Shown: positions 29,401-38,629 of the stretch, in pieces
How positions within the stretch are numbered: the first letter of the stretch is position 1
Layout of the letters: every line of letters begins with the position of its first letter
From: a virus
Length of the DNA: 64,000 nt
Direction: 5' to 3' (one strand)
IMG/VR virus record: IMGVR_UViG_3300031344_000007
Coordinates: 1 to 64,000 of that record
Program-made: the position numbers and the translations under genes
Notes under the pieces: model-generated
Told to the model about the DNA's origin: nothing
The model's input: only the letters and a program-made list of their open reading frames with translations
Database searches by the model: none

Positions 29401-31238
29401 CCAGTTGCGCCACTAATACCACGTATACCTTGAATACCTTGTGCACCAGTAGCTCCTGAAATGCCTCTTATGCCTTGAATACCTTGTATTCCTTGAGCAC
29501 CTGTTGCTCCACTTAAACCTCTTATACCTTGAATACCTTGAGCACCAGTTGCTCCTGAAGGTACATAGATATTTAATGTGTAGGCATTACCTATTTTATT
29601 TTGATGTACAATTGTTGAACCTGAACCAGAAAAAGTAAATGTTGGCGTTATTCCTGAAATGCCTTGTATACCCTGAACACCAGTATGTCCACTAACCCCT
29701 TGTATGCCTTGAATTCCCTGTATACCTTGTGCACCAGTAGCACCACTTAAACCTCTTATACCTTGAATACCCTGTGCTCCCGTAGCTCCACTTAAACCAC
29801 GAATACCCTGAATACCTTGACTTCCCTGTGCACCAGTTGCACCACTTAAACCACGAATACCCTGAATACCTTGTGCTCCTGTTGCACCACTAATTCCTCT
29901 TATGCCTTGGATACCTTGAGCACCAGTATGTCCACTAACCCCTTGAATGCCTTGTATACCCTGTATGCCTGTATGTCCACTAACTCCTTGAATTCCCTGA
30001 ATGCCTGTATGTCCACTAACTCCTTGAATTCCCTGAATGCCTTGGATGCCTTGAGCACCAGTAGCTCCTGAAATTCCTTGGATACCTTGACTTCCAGTAT
30101 CACCTTTATCACCCTTAATACCTTGTATACCCTGAATACCTTGTGCTCCTGTTGCACCACTAATTCCTCTTATGCCTTGAATTCCCTGTATGCCTTGTAT
30201 TCCCTGAGCACCCGTAGCACCACTAATACCACGTATACCCTGAATACCTTGTACTCCAGTATGTCCTGAAGGTGCATAGATATTTAAAGTATAATTGTTA
30301 CCTACTTTATGCTGGTTAATTATTGTACTTCCTGAACCAGAAAAGGTAAAAGTTGGGGTCACGCCTGAAATTCCTTGAATACCTTGACTTCCAGTATCTC
30401 CTTTTACACCAGTGTGTCCCGAAACTCCTTGAATACCCTGTACACCAGTACGTCCACTAATTCCTTGAATTCCTTGTGCTCCTGTTGCACCCGAAGGCGA
30501 ATAAATATAAATTTTAGTTATATCACCAATTGTTGTTGCACTAACCACAGTTGGTGTTACACCAGTAAAAATATAATTTCCCGAACCTCCTGTTGATATT
30601 CGAGTATAAATTCTATATGTATTATCCACCAATTTTACAATAGTTTCACCACTACCTAAAAATGAAGGTTTATTTGTTATTGTATTTCCAGTATAACTAT
30701 GATTATGTGCTAATTCAAAATTAATTAAAGTTGTTCCAGTTAACCATGTAGGACGATTTTTTAGAGTTAACCAAGAAGTTGATATACCAGTAATTGCATT
30801 ATAAACAGCAAGTGTTGAAGTATATCCGGTTATATTTGGATTTAATAAATCGTTCTTTTTATTAGCAATGTTTTCTGCAATATATGGTGGTCTAATTACT
30901 GGTATATTTGAATTATAATCAGTTAAGACAACCATATCTTTAGCTGCATCAATAATACCTTGTCCGGTATTAGTAACTTCAACATATTCTAATAAGTTAG
31001 AATTGTTACTACTTAAAACAATTACTTCGTTATTTGTATTAACAATTTTTTTGTGATTATGTACTAATCCATAAGTTAATGGTATTGTTGTACCAGTATA
31101 AATATTAAATTTTGAACCATAATCAGTTAAGACAATCATATCTTTAGCTGCATCTTGTCCAGTATTTGTAACTTCAACATATTCTAATAAGTTAGAATTG
31201 TTATCATTTATAACAATTTCTTCATTATTTGTATTCAC
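26415..31238 (-). CDS. collagen-like tail fibre protein
   Basis: 1607 aa. Residues 1-130 contain two copies of a NNSNLLEYVEVTNTGQ...DAAKDM-VLTDY module; 130-250 hold the KNRPTWLTGTTL pattern. A Gly-x-y collagen-like region (about 255-965), mainly GATGAQGIQG, GIRGLS and GIQGVS triplet blocks, is interrupted by two ITPTFTFSGSGSTI modules. After a repeat of the WLSGTTL module the last 600 residues form a Ser/Thr/Ile-rich beta domain ending in a putative receptor-binding head (YVTYSEDIAGWSPGDDITIYVQ). It should form a long triple-helical side fibre. It follows the 819-aa fibre gene with no gap. Confidence 0.88.
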   Translation of the reverse strand: MNTNNEEIVINDNNSNLLEYVEVTNTGQDAAKDMIVLTDYGSKFNIYTGTTIPLTYGLVHNHKKIVNTNNEVIVLSSNNSNLLEYVEVTNTGQGIIDAAKDMVVLTDYNSNIPVIRPPYIAENIANKKNDLLNPNITGYTSTLAVYNAITGISTSWLTLKNRPTWLTGTTLINFELAHNHSYTGNTITNKPSFLGSGETIVKLVDNTYRIYTRISTGGSGNYIFTGVTPTVVSATTIGDITKIYIYSPSGATGAQGIQGISGRTGVQGIQGVSGHTGVKGDTGSQGIQGISGVTPTFTFSGSGSTIINQHKVGNNYTLNIYAPSGHTGVQGIQGIRGISGATGAQGIQGIQGIQGIRGISGATGAQGIQGIQGIKGDKGDTGSQGIQGISGATGAQGIQGIQGIQGVSGHTGIQGIQGVSGHTGIQGIQGIQGVSGHTGAQGIQGIRGISGATGAQGIQGIRGLSGATGAQGSQGIQGIRGLSGATGAQGIQGIRGLSGATGAQGIQGIQGIQGVSGHTGVQGIQGISGITPTFTFSGSGSTIVHQNKIGNAYTLNIYVPSGATGAQGIQGIRGLSGATGAQGIQGIQGIRGISGATGAQGIQGIRGISGATGAQGIRGISGATGAQGIQGIQGIRGLSGATGAQGIQGIQGIQGIRGLSGATGAQGIQGIQGISGHTGAQGIQGISGATGAQGIRGISGATGAQGIQGISGATGAQGIQGIQGIRGLSGATGSQGIQGIRGISGATGAQGIQGIQGIRGLSGATGAQGIQGIRGISGATGAQGIQGIQGIRGISGATGAQGIQGIQGIKGDKGDTGSQGIQGISGATGAQGIQGIQGIRGISGATGAQGIQGIRGLSGATGAQGIQGIQGIKGDKGDTGSQGIQGIQGVSGLTKTNYYTFIQSGATIIKTGATNTVTIYSPIIATPSWTTLTNKPAWLSGTTLSIFQTGHTHSQYSTTSQINYYTGTTEPANYYNKTQINSYTGKTNTAITNAITGATSGITLSSRIVKNNLITGLSGGQTIIGSTSTNSGLNIISTSASGTTGADIVFKVGNNGNTEAMRILNSGKIGIGNASPTIGLDIGSNTAGQNAKTYATIGAELAPPLTTSFWTLGYDAGVGGWKATGGTLVKTASTNSLTATPTGTSNIQIGHTYRVTIIVSAVSVGSSINYQLGGVSGLYYLLSARTYTCDILATTTGKLIIIAPASQTITITSISIKDKTVGTGDLLIDGNLKLASNQIQTADGITLMSWSIAGSSATNALPVITLGTQSYLYAGNITTAALAATTGAFSYVASTKTALTLTSTDGLVVTNTTAALVGQDQISPRIRLSGTAWNTTAVAVSNTMNWIIENLSTKGTTPTSLLRFAFDRNGGGYTYVDGIAQNGSMAIGFATAPMYMLDVNGSARIIGANSLVMGGTSTSISDYSHTLYNNSGNLTFKPRVDSYSGFTFTNAAGTTNVVRIDTTSGNLYAATSVKSPIISGTTIYGVTNIVSLAGDSIIAQSLTERTSTSTTPTKLKDIKINAYSGTYRIKFDVKYASGAGGAALIEKGASGVGTPRTATTSYVTYSEDIAGWSPGDDITIYVQAGVGSTVYIRNFIISTNEYTIVLD
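28580..30490 (-). repeat. collagen-like coding repeats
   Basis: Dozens of 9- and 18-bp units encoding Gly-x-y triplets in the fibre gene, with few silent differences between units. Such arrays recombine easily and can change fibre length; the plus-strand complement yields spurious open frames. Confidence 0.85.
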
Positions 31239-31239
31239 A

Positions 31240-33699
31240 TTAATAATTTTTTATTGTATTATCTAATAAATTACCATATGTAATATCGATTACAAATATT
31301 TTATCAAAAATATTATCGATATCATTTGGGTCTGCCCATTGAAATTTAATTTCAGCAAATAATGTTTCATTTGGATGTTGTCCTGTAATTGTATTTGGAA
31401 CAATAAAATCGTATGTGGTATCATTAATAAAAATTAATTGAGTCCAACCACTCGTTGCTATTTTCTTAAATTTAATTAATTCAATACTTGGGTTATTTCT
31501 ACTTTTAACGATTACTTTAATATCAATCATTTGATACAAATCTTTATACGAACCATCATTATTTCTATAACGTATTGATTTTCTAATATCCGAACCAGAA
31601 CTTTGTTGAGGTATGTATGGAACATCTTCATATTGTTGAATAATTCTACCACCTTTAGAAATTAAAATACCAAATCCAGTATTATTTTTTGCTTCAACAA
31701 TGGCATTATGTAATATTTCTTGTGGTTGTAATGCAATATCATATACTCTTAATTTTTGAATACTTCCAATATATGATGAATTGAAATATTTTTCAATTAA
31801 TAAATTATTTTTATTTTTGTCTTGAGATATATTATCCGCAGCAATGCATTTAAAATCATTAATATATAATGTACCACCAGTATTGAATAATCCATCTGTT
31901 TCAATTAATATTCCTATATATACAATATTTTTTCCTGAATTATCTTCTGTTTTAAATGTTGTTTTTATTGGTAACCAACTATTTTCGCCAGTTAGTATAA
32001 TGTTTGGACTTTCATTACCAAATCCAACAATAGATGCATTTTCTAAGGTAACAGGAATTCCGTTTACACCATAATACATTATCTTATTCAACATATATTC
32101 ATATTCACATTTATCTGCAAATGGGTGTAATCCAAGATTTTGAAGGCTCAATATATATTCATTAGTTAATGGATATATATATTCGGTATTATTAATAATA
32201 TTAATGTCGACATTATCACTATACATTATTATAGATATTTTACTAATATCACCACCATTAAAAAAAGAGTTATTAAATAATGATAAATTAACAATATAAT
32301 CTCTATTAGATAAAACCGAAATTGGTTGGTCATATTTTATAAAATATGTATTTCCCGTTCCACCAGTATATTGTATACGCATCACAGTCAAAGGATATTT
32401 AACATTAGAATTACATTTATCAGCATATGTAAATGTTGTATTATCAGCACTTAATGATAATCCAGCTAAATATGTATCACCTGTTGGTGCTATGTAACAA
32501 TCACTTGAAATTGGGTCTGCTTCGACAATAAAATTATTATTAATATATGTTGTACTTTGACCAGTATACATAAAATGCGTTTGATAATCATAATGCCATG
32601 AATTTTTTAAACCAAAACTACCACCACCCCAACTAATATTATATGGAACACCTAATTGTTTTTCTTTATCATTATCAAGTCCTTTAAAATAAAATTCATC
32701 AAAATCTTTAATCTTCCAAAATATTCTACCATTAATATAAAAAATAAGGTCTCCTTTTCTTCTTGGATAACATTTACTTAATGAATCAAAATCATCAATT
32801 ATTTCATATGGTTTAAATACAATACCAATAATTGTCCAACCAATTCTATTTATTATATTTGGTGATTCGTTTTGAATAATATTACCATTAGAATCGACAT
32901 ATTTATATTTAATTTTCTTATTGTTAGTTATTTCAAATGAAATTATATTATTACTAATATTATTCAATTGTTGAATGCTATCAAAAATAATTGTATTGGC
33001 ATATTCTGGTTGTCTAAAATTTGATAAATTTTTACTATCTTTACTATAAGCAACTAAATAATTATTTTCTGATGTTGTAACACCACTAAATTGATATTCA
33101 TAACCAGTTGATTTTCCGCCATATGATATGTTTGTTGTATTTGTAATTGTTGTTTCACCACTAAAAAATGGATTATATTTATCCTCTGCCCTTGTTCCCA
33201 TGTAATAAAATATTCCTTCTGATTGAGGAAGAATTTCGATAATTGTTTCGATTGTAATACCTTTATTATATCGAAATGGAAGTAAATTAAAATTATAATC
33301 TTCTAATTTAAAAAATCCTTGTAGATATCCTCCAGATAATGAAAAATATCTACCAACCGAACTTCCAGTTATTCCAGATATTGCATAACCTGTATAAAAA
33401 GTACCACCGCTATTATTATTAAAACCAATACGATAAAGAGCTAATTTATCATTATTTTGCGTTAATGTTAAACCACTATATAATTTATCAATTCTTCCAT
33501 TATCAAATGCTGTTAATCCAAAATCAATTAAGTTTAAATCATCAACAGTTGCATTTTTCCATTTAGTTAAACTAAATAATGTTAATCCAGTATTTAGATT
33601 CCATGAATTAAGATTAGTTAAGTCAATATGTATTGCTAAATTATCTGTTATTATGCTATTAAGACAGTTTAAATTCATATTATATGAGAATTTAAACAT
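31240..33699 (-). CDS. tail fibre / adhesin protein with lectin-like domains
   Basis: 819 aa. A GFTIETIIEI-like strand pattern (around KGITIETIIEILPQSEGIFYYMG, about residues 135-160) and later QGFFKLEDYNF, RRKGDLIFYINGRIFWKI and FNSSYIGSIQKLRVYDIALQPQEILHN are typical of concanavalin/LamG-like laminarin-type modules. The C-terminal 150 residues carry a distinct beta domain. Likely a carbohydrate-binding fibre or baseplate component. The GTATTTATG-like motif overlaps the first ATG (33699), so the Met at 33678 is a plausible real start. Immediately followed by the collagen-like fibre gene. Confidence 0.78.
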   Translation of the reverse strand: MFKFSYNMNLNCLNSIITDNLAIHIDLTNLNSWNLNTGLTLFSLTKWKNATVDDLNLIDFGLTAFDNGRIDKLYSGLTLTQNNDKLALYRIGFNNNSGGTFYTGYAISGITGSSVGRYFSLSGGYLQGFFKLEDYNFNLLPFRYNKGITIETIIEILPQSEGIFYYMGTRAEDKYNPFFSGETTITNTTNISYGGKSTGYEYQFSGVTTSENNYLVAYSKDSKNLSNFRQPEYANTIIFDSIQQLNNISNNIISFEITNNKKIKYKYVDSNGNIIQNESPNIINRIGWTIIGIVFKPYEIIDDFDSLSKCYPRRKGDLIFYINGRIFWKIKDFDEFYFKGLDNDKEKQLGVPYNISWGGGSFGLKNSWHYDYQTHFMYTGQSTTYINNNFIVEADPISSDCYIAPTGDTYLAGLSLSADNTTFTYADKCNSNVKYPLTVMRIQYTGGTGNTYFIKYDQPISVLSNRDYIVNLSLFNNSFFNGGDISKISIIMYSDNVDINIINNTEYIYPLTNEYILSLQNLGLHPFADKCEYEYMLNKIMYYGVNGIPVTLENASIVGFGNESPNIILTGENSWLPIKTTFKTEDNSGKNIVYIGILIETDGLFNTGGTLYINDFKCIAADNISQDKNKNNLLIEKYFNSSYIGSIQKLRVYDIALQPQEILHNAIVEAKNNTGFGILISKGGRIIQQYEDVPYIPQQSSGSDIRKSIRYRNNDGSYKDLYQMIDIKVIVKSRNNPSIELIKFKKIATSGWTQLIFINDTTYDFIVPNTITGQHPNETLFAEIKFQWADPNDIDNIFDKIFVIDITYGNLLDNTIKNY

Positions 33700-33782
33700 A
33701 AATAGTTTTGAATTTTATTTAAAATAAATAAAATCGTTTTTTTATATTGTTTAGTTATTTATTAATTTTAATAAATAATTCT

Positions 33783-33791
33783 GTATTTATA
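33783..33791 (+). promoter_or_regulatory. GTATTTATA motif, start of the head gene cluster
   Basis: Plus strand CTGTATTTATATGAAAA, 33 bp before the start codon at 33825. It would drive the 33825-36006 genes. Confidence 0.6.
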
Positions 33792-33824
33792 TGAAAATAA
33801 ATTAAATCATAAAAAATCAAGAAT

Positions 33825-34340
33825 ATGAAAAAAAATAGTAAAGAAAGACTTTTTGAAGTCATGAGTAGGCTCGATAAAACATTCAAGCCAAAATTAAATG
33901 AAGATGTTGAGATAGGTGCTGAAGTAAGTCCCGAAGAACCTGTAGCTGCATTACCATCTAGTGAAGAAACACAGGAAGAAAAAACTCCTGAAGAAAAACT
34001 TGAAGAATTAACGGCAAAAGTTGATGAACTTTATGCTATACTTCACGGTGAAGAAGAAACATCTACTGAAGAGATTCCTGCTGAAGAAACTGGTGAAAAC
34101 CTTCAAGAATGGAATTTCGATAAGAAAAAGGGTGAAAAGAAAGAAGAAAAACCAAAAGACAAAACCCAATTTAATTTTGACAAGAAAGAAGATAAAGAAT
34201 CTAAGGAACATGAAGATGCTGAAACTCCTGCTGAAGAAAAAAAGGAACATAAAGAAAAGAAAGAGTTGAAAGAAGTAGAAAACAATGATGGAAAAAAAGT
34301 TCCTGTTGCTACTTGGGATAAAGCGAAAACTGGTAAATAA
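33825..34340 (+). CDS. putative internal head protein, Glu/Lys-rich
   Basis: 171 aa. The N-terminal 26 residues form a basic amphipathic helix ending PKLNE before DVE, fitting capsid targeting and (L/I)-x-E cleavage. The rest is disordered, with alternating Glu and Lys blocks and two NFDKK repeats. Similar proteins are packaged inside T4-like heads. Inferred from sequence character and from its position ahead of the terminase and portal genes. Confidence 0.62.
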   Translation: MKKNSKERLFEVMSRLDKTFKPKLNEDVEIGAEVSPEEPVAALPSSEETQEEKTPEEKLEELTAKVDELYAILHGEEETSTEEIPAEETGENLQEWNFDKKKGEKKEEKPKDKTQFNFDKKEDKESKEHEDAETPAEEKKEHKEKKELKEVENNDGKKVPVATWDKAKTGK

Positions 34341-34366
34341 TTAGATTTTAATATATAATAATTGAA

Positions 34367-34924
34367 ATGAAAAAAGTACTTGATACTAAATCATTGCTTT
34401 TGGAAAATATGGCAAAATTAAATCCAGATTTCCAGTTAAGAGAAGAAGATAAAAAATGGATTCAAAAGGCTGTTAATCCAGAACATAAGGGTTATTGCTC
34501 ACCGATGACAAAGCCAACGTGCACATCGAAACGTAAAGCATTGGCAAAACGTTTTAAAAAAGGTATTGAAGAATCAAAAATGATTCTTAAAGAAGGTATC
34601 ACTGATATGAACGCTCCGGAATATATTAATCAATATAAATCGAGGGTTATAAAAATAAAAGAATTTGTTGATTCATTATTAAATCAGGGTGAATATGATA
34701 TTATTGATACATTATTTAAATTATTGATTGATAGGAAAAAACAAGTTCCAGCATCAGTTAATGAAAATAATTCATTTAAATATCAAGAAAAGGTTGAACA
34801 TCTTAAAGGTAAAATCGATTATCTTTTTGATACAAATCATTATGATATTCTTGATAAAATTGATGGTATAATTTCAAAATTATTTCCAATTAGTGATGAA
34901 GAACTTGCAGCAGAATTAGCTTAA
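34367..34924 (+). CDS. conserved phage protein, basic N-terminal motif
   Basis: 185 aa. Residues 25-65 contain WIQKAVNPEHKGYCSPM and KPTCTSKRKALAKRFKKG, a Cys/Lys-rich motif that I have seen in uncharacterised phage proteins; it could bind DNA or metal. The rest is helical and acidic. Same unit as the neighbouring putative head proteins. Confidence 0.65.
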   Translation: MKKVLDTKSLLLENMAKLNPDFQLREEDKKWIQKAVNPEHKGYCSPMTKPTCTSKRKALAKRFKKGIEESKMILKEGITDMNAPEYINQYKSRVIKIKEFVDSLLNQGEYDIIDTLFKLLIDRKKQVPASVNENNSFKYQEKVEHLKGKIDYLFDTNHYDILDKIDGIISKLFPISDEELAAELA

Positions 34925-34941
34925 AGTATTGATTAAATTTT

Positions 34942-35754
34942 ATGATTGAAGAAAAAAAAACACCACGTTCTTGGTCTGGCAGGTATTGGAAAAATCACAA
35001 TATTTCAGATACTTTGAAAGAAGTCGTTGAGCCAGATAATGTTAATGTATCGTCAATTCAAATGCATGATACATTATCACCATTTATTTGGGAATCTGAT
35101 AAAAAAATGAAACCGGAAGTTAGAAAAATTTTATTAATGAATGCTAAGAGATTCATTGAATTTTGCGATGCTGAAAATCTTAAATTTAATGATATTATAT
35201 TAACAGGAAGTCTTGCAAATTATAATTATAATGAAAATTCTGATTTAGATGTTCATATTATTCTTGATTTCAATCAAATATCGGAAAATAAAGAATTTGT
35301 GGGTGACTTTTTTAAAATGAAAAAACAATTATGGGCAGAAAATTTACCAATTCAAGTAAAGGGGCATGATGTTGAAATATATTTTCAAGATAGTGCAGAA
35401 CCACATCATTCTTCTGGTACATATTCTCTTATTAAAGATGATTGGCTTAGAAAACCAATAAAAAAAATTGTCAATATTGATAGTGCTGATGTACAATTAA
35501 AAACAGCAGATATTATGAATTCTATTGATGATTTGGAAGCACATGAAAATCAAAAAGATTTTTTAAAAAAGCATGAAATTTTAAAAGAAAAAATAAAAAA
35601 ATATAGACAATCTGGACTTGAAACTGGTGGAGAATATTCAATTGAAAATCTTGTATTTAAATTATTAAGAAATACTGGTTATCTTGAAAAAATGGTTGAA
35701 TTAAAAAATGACTATTTAACACAAGAATTAAGTCTCAAGGAATTTACGAATTAA
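34942..35754 (+). CDS. nucleotidyltransferase-domain protein
   Basis: 270 aa. ILTGSLANYNYNENSDLDVHIILD (about residues 88-112) is the GS...DxDxH signature of the pol-beta superfamily of nucleotidyltransferases, with a further acidic pair in HDVEIYFQD near 148. The catalytic Gly-Ser and both Asp are present. No substrate-specific domain is visible; substrates could be tRNA ends, nucleotides or a protein. It sits among putative packaged proteins, so it might enter the cell with the DNA. Confidence 0.75.
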   Translation: MIEEKKTPRSWSGRYWKNHNISDTLKEVVEPDNVNVSSIQMHDTLSPFIWESDKKMKPEVRKILLMNAKRFIEFCDAENLKFNDIILTGSLANYNYNENSDLDVHIILDFNQISENKEFVGDFFKMKKQLWAENLPIQVKGHDVEIYFQDSAEPHHSSGTYSLIKDDWLRKPIKKIVNIDSADVQLKTADIMNSIDDLEAHENQKDFLKKHEILKEKIKKYRQSGLETGGEYSIENLVFKLLRNTGYLEKMVELKNDYLTQELSLKEFTN

Positions 35755-35757
35755 GTC

Positions 35758-36006
35758 ATGAAAAGATTTATTGTAACAAAAGAGCAATTAAAAGAATACG
35801 TTGAAAGAAAAAAATCTGAAAAAGTATTCTATGATATATTAGAATGTTTACACAAAAATTCAAAATATTTAAATGAAAGTATTTCACATAAAAAAGCAAA
35901 CCAAACAATTATTAATGATTATCAACGAAAAGGTTTAATTACACCATTGATATATGAAATGCTTATGAAGCATAAAATAATTGGTGAAAAACTGGAAATA
36001 TTATAA
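35758..36006 (+). CDS. hypothetical protein, 82 aa
   Basis: Lys/Glu-rich helical protein starting 3 bp after the nucleotidyltransferase gene. KYLNE before SIS near residue 43 fits the prohead cleavage rule. No family recognised. Confidence 0.6.
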   Translation: MKRFIVTKEQLKEYVERKKSEKVFYDILECLHKNSKYLNESISHKKANQTIINDYQRKGLITPLIYEMLMKHKIIGEKLEIL

Positions 36007-36033
36007 GTTTCCAATTTTTTTGCTTTAAATTAA

Positions 36034-36042
36034 GTATTTATA
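36034..36042 (+). promoter_or_regulatory. GTATTTATA motif upstream of 36085
   Basis: Plus strand AGTATTTATAAAAAAATATAA, 42 bp before the start codon. Confidence 0.6.
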
Positions 36043-36084
36043 AAAAAATATAAAGTAAATAATAAGACATTAAATAATATTCAA

Positions 36085-38526
36085 ATGAAAAAACACACAT
36101 CAGAAGAAGCATATTACGAAAGATTAAGAAATTTAGCAGTTGTTAATAAAACAATTGTAAAAGAATCTCAGAGTCGTAATTTAGGTACTTTAATTGATTA
36201 TAAAAGAGCTGCAGATGGCATTGCTTATGGCATTATTAAAGAAAATCATAGTTATTATATTAAGAAATCTGGTCTTAAAGAAGACCCCAATGTTGCCGAT
36301 TTTGCATATATTGGTGGATTAGCAAATGTTACTGATTATCAATATAAGAAACTTTCAGAAGCCGAAAAACAAAGAAATATGTTGTTTCGTACAATTAATG
36401 AAGCGGTTTCATTAAAACCAAATAAAACTGGTAGTAAAAAAAGATTAAATGAAGATAAAGCTGGTGAAGAAATTAAGGCAAGTCAAGAAATGGCTGCTGG
36501 ATTAGATGCTGCAAAAAATACAACTTCTACTTCAGAACCAACTCTCGATTTAGGTGGTGAACCCGAAAATGGTTTAGAAACCTCTGCCCCTACCGAAGAA
36601 CCTATTCCTAATACAGGTGCTGAAGAACAAACACCACCTACTGATATTGCAACTGATGGAGCACCTACTGATGATGAAACTGGTGAAGCACCTGTTGGTG
36701 GCAATGAAACTGGTGAAGCACCTACTGATGATGAAACTGGTGAAGCACCTGTTGGTGGCGATGAAACAGGTGAAGAAAATCCCACTCCAGAAGATGGTAC
36801 AGAAAGTAATCCAGAAGACCAAAAAAATATTACCACAAAAGAAATTGAAAAATCTCTTGGTAAATTGACGGAAAAAATAAGAAAAACAGAAATGACAGAT
36901 TCTCAAGTTAAGTCATATGTTAATTCATTTCTTGCATCATTTAAAGATAAATTTCCTGATGTTGAAATCGAAGATAGAAAAACAATGGCAGAAAAAATAA
37001 CTAAAGTTGTTCCTGATGAAGATATTGAAGACTTAGGACAAAATGTTGAAAAAACTGAACCTGCTGAAGTAGAAGAAGGACAATGTGCAGAATGCGGTAG
37101 TTTTGCTAAATTTGCAGAATCAAGAGGATATAATGCACAATCAATTCAAGAATGTGGAGAAGAAGAAATGACAAATTTGGTTAGTGGTTATGCAAATGCG
37201 CATAATGATGGACAAAATGATGGTGATTTTAAAGCAGTCGCATTATTTATTTCTCCTAAAATCCTTGGTAAATTGAAATCAGATTATGGTCATGATGAAT
37301 ATAGTGAAAAATTAACTCCTTATACTAATGAATTAGGTGAGAGTGATGAAGCATCTAAAACTCAACAAATTGAAGAACTTTTTGGTGGTATTGGTGGTGC
37401 ATTTAAAAAAGTTGGCGGTGATATTAAAAATAGCGCACAAGCAGTCGGTAATGCTGTTGGTAATATAGTTCAAAAAGGTGCACAAGCTGTTGGTCAATAT
37501 GCACAAGGTGTTAAACAAGCATATCATGCTGGTGAAGTACCCGGTGAAGTAAAAAAACTTGAAGGTATTGCTGCTAATTTGGGTAAACAAGTTCAATCAT
37601 TAAATACAAGATTAACTAAATCTGGTCAACAACCTATTGATATTAAAAATATAATAAAAGCAATATCACAACAAATTACAGGTAAGGGTGCTGGTGTTGC
37701 TGGTTTAAATCCAGTTGCTGAAAGTCTTGATGACCCAGCAAAAATTGAAACACAACCTATTGAAGAAATAAAAGTACCTGAACCAAAATCGGGTCAAAAA
37801 CTTAGTGCAACTGCACCTATAAAACAAATAAAAGAAGAAGAAGAACCGGAAGTTGAGGATGATACTACTGAAGAAAAACCAGAAATTGAAGTTGATGATA
37901 CTACTGAAGAAAAACCAGAAATTAATATAGCCCCTGCTGGAGAAACTCTAGGTGGTGGCGTTGTTAAACCTGAAGGTGCTGGTATTGAAATTAGAATAGA
38001 ACCTGATAAAAGTATTGATATTTCAATGAATGAATCAGAAAGAAAACTTAGAAAATATATTCGTAATAGACTTGAAGAACATGCTGGTACTAGAAAACCT
38101 ATTTTAAGTGAAAGTAAAAAATCTTTAACATTAAAAAAACTTGATTCAATAATTGATAAACAATTCAAATTATCTGAATCTGTTGTATTAAAAAAAAAAG
38201 ATAATGTAAACGAAATTTTTGGGTTTGGGATTAAAGAAAAATTTGCAAAACTTGACCCAAATGATACTGCGGGTGTCGAAGCATTATTTGCTGCAGCATT
38301 TAGAAATATATTGATTAATCCTAGTATGGGTGCAATTGGTAGAGCATCAAAAACAACCCCAATTAATAAGAAATATGATATATTAAAACAATATGTTGAT
38401 AATGGCGGTGGTACATTAAGACTTGCTGATAGTAAAACTGTAAAATATGCACCGCAATCAGTAAAAAATGCTGCAACAAAAAATGATTATTCTGCTTCTG
38501 GCGGAAATGTAGCAGGAACAGTATAA
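36085..38526 (+). CDS. large low-complexity phage protein, putative internal virion protein
   Basis: 813 aa. An N-terminal basic segment (1-118) ends with KRLNE before DKA. It is followed by an acidic, disordered part with tandem GEAPTDDETGEAPVGG repeats (about 190-240), helical blocks, a CAECGSFAKF pair near 337, a Gly/Ala-rich amphipathic stretch (GAFKKVGGDIKNSAQAVG, about 437-500) that could insert in membranes, and a C-terminal globular domain with MGAIGRASKTTPINKKYDILKQYV. The mosaic is reminiscent of internal or ejection proteins. No enzyme motif seen. Terminated by a hairpin at 38551. Confidence 0.62.
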   Translation: MKKHTSEEAYYERLRNLAVVNKTIVKESQSRNLGTLIDYKRAADGIAYGIIKENHSYYIKKSGLKEDPNVADFAYIGGLANVTDYQYKKLSEAEKQRNMLFRTINEAVSLKPNKTGSKKRLNEDKAGEEIKASQEMAAGLDAAKNTTSTSEPTLDLGGEPENGLETSAPTEEPIPNTGAEEQTPPTDIATDGAPTDDETGEAPVGGNETGEAPTDDETGEAPVGGDETGEENPTPEDGTESNPEDQKNITTKEIEKSLGKLTEKIRKTEMTDSQVKSYVNSFLASFKDKFPDVEIEDRKTMAEKITKVVPDEDIEDLGQNVEKTEPAEVEEGQCAECGSFAKFAESRGYNAQSIQECGEEEMTNLVSGYANAHNDGQNDGDFKAVALFISPKILGKLKSDYGHDEYSEKLTPYTNELGESDEASKTQQIEELFGGIGGAFKKVGGDIKNSAQAVGNAVGNIVQKGAQAVGQYAQGVKQAYHAGEVPGEVKKLEGIAANLGKQVQSLNTRLTKSGQQPIDIKNIIKAISQQITGKGAGVAGLNPVAESLDDPAKIETQPIEEIKVPEPKSGQKLSATAPIKQIKEEEEPEVEDDTTEEKPEIEVDDTTEEKPEINIAPAGETLGGGVVKPEGAGIEIRIEPDKSIDISMNESERKLRKYIRNRLEEHAGTRKPILSESKKSLTLKKLDSIIDKQFKLSESVVLKKKDNVNEIFGFGIKEKFAKLDPNDTAGVEALFAAAFRNILINPSMGAIGRASKTTPINKKYDILKQYVDNGGGTLRLADSKTVKYAPQSVKNAATKNDYSASGGNVAGTV

Positions 38527-38550
38527 AACATATAAATTAATTAATTATTA

Positions 38551-38577
38551 AAAACCCGAATATTTTCGGGTTTTTTT
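38551..38577 (+). terminator. terminator after the 813-aa gene
   Basis: AAAACCCGAA-TATT-TTCGGGTTTTTTT, a stable hairpin with a T run 25 bp after the stop codon. Confidence 0.88.
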
Positions 38578-38629
38578 GTAACATTTTTATATCTTTATCG
38601 TATATATTGTTTAACTAAATTATATTATT

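Noticed and set aside
28580-30490. Direct repeats read as a possible CRISPR array.
   Set aside because: The repeats are in frame, encode Gly-x-y triplets and have no unique spacers of constant length.
36483-36868. Several open frames on both strands around 36.5-36.9 kb.
   Set aside because: They arise from the repetitive Glu/Thr/Pro-coding part of the 813-aa gene read in other frames.
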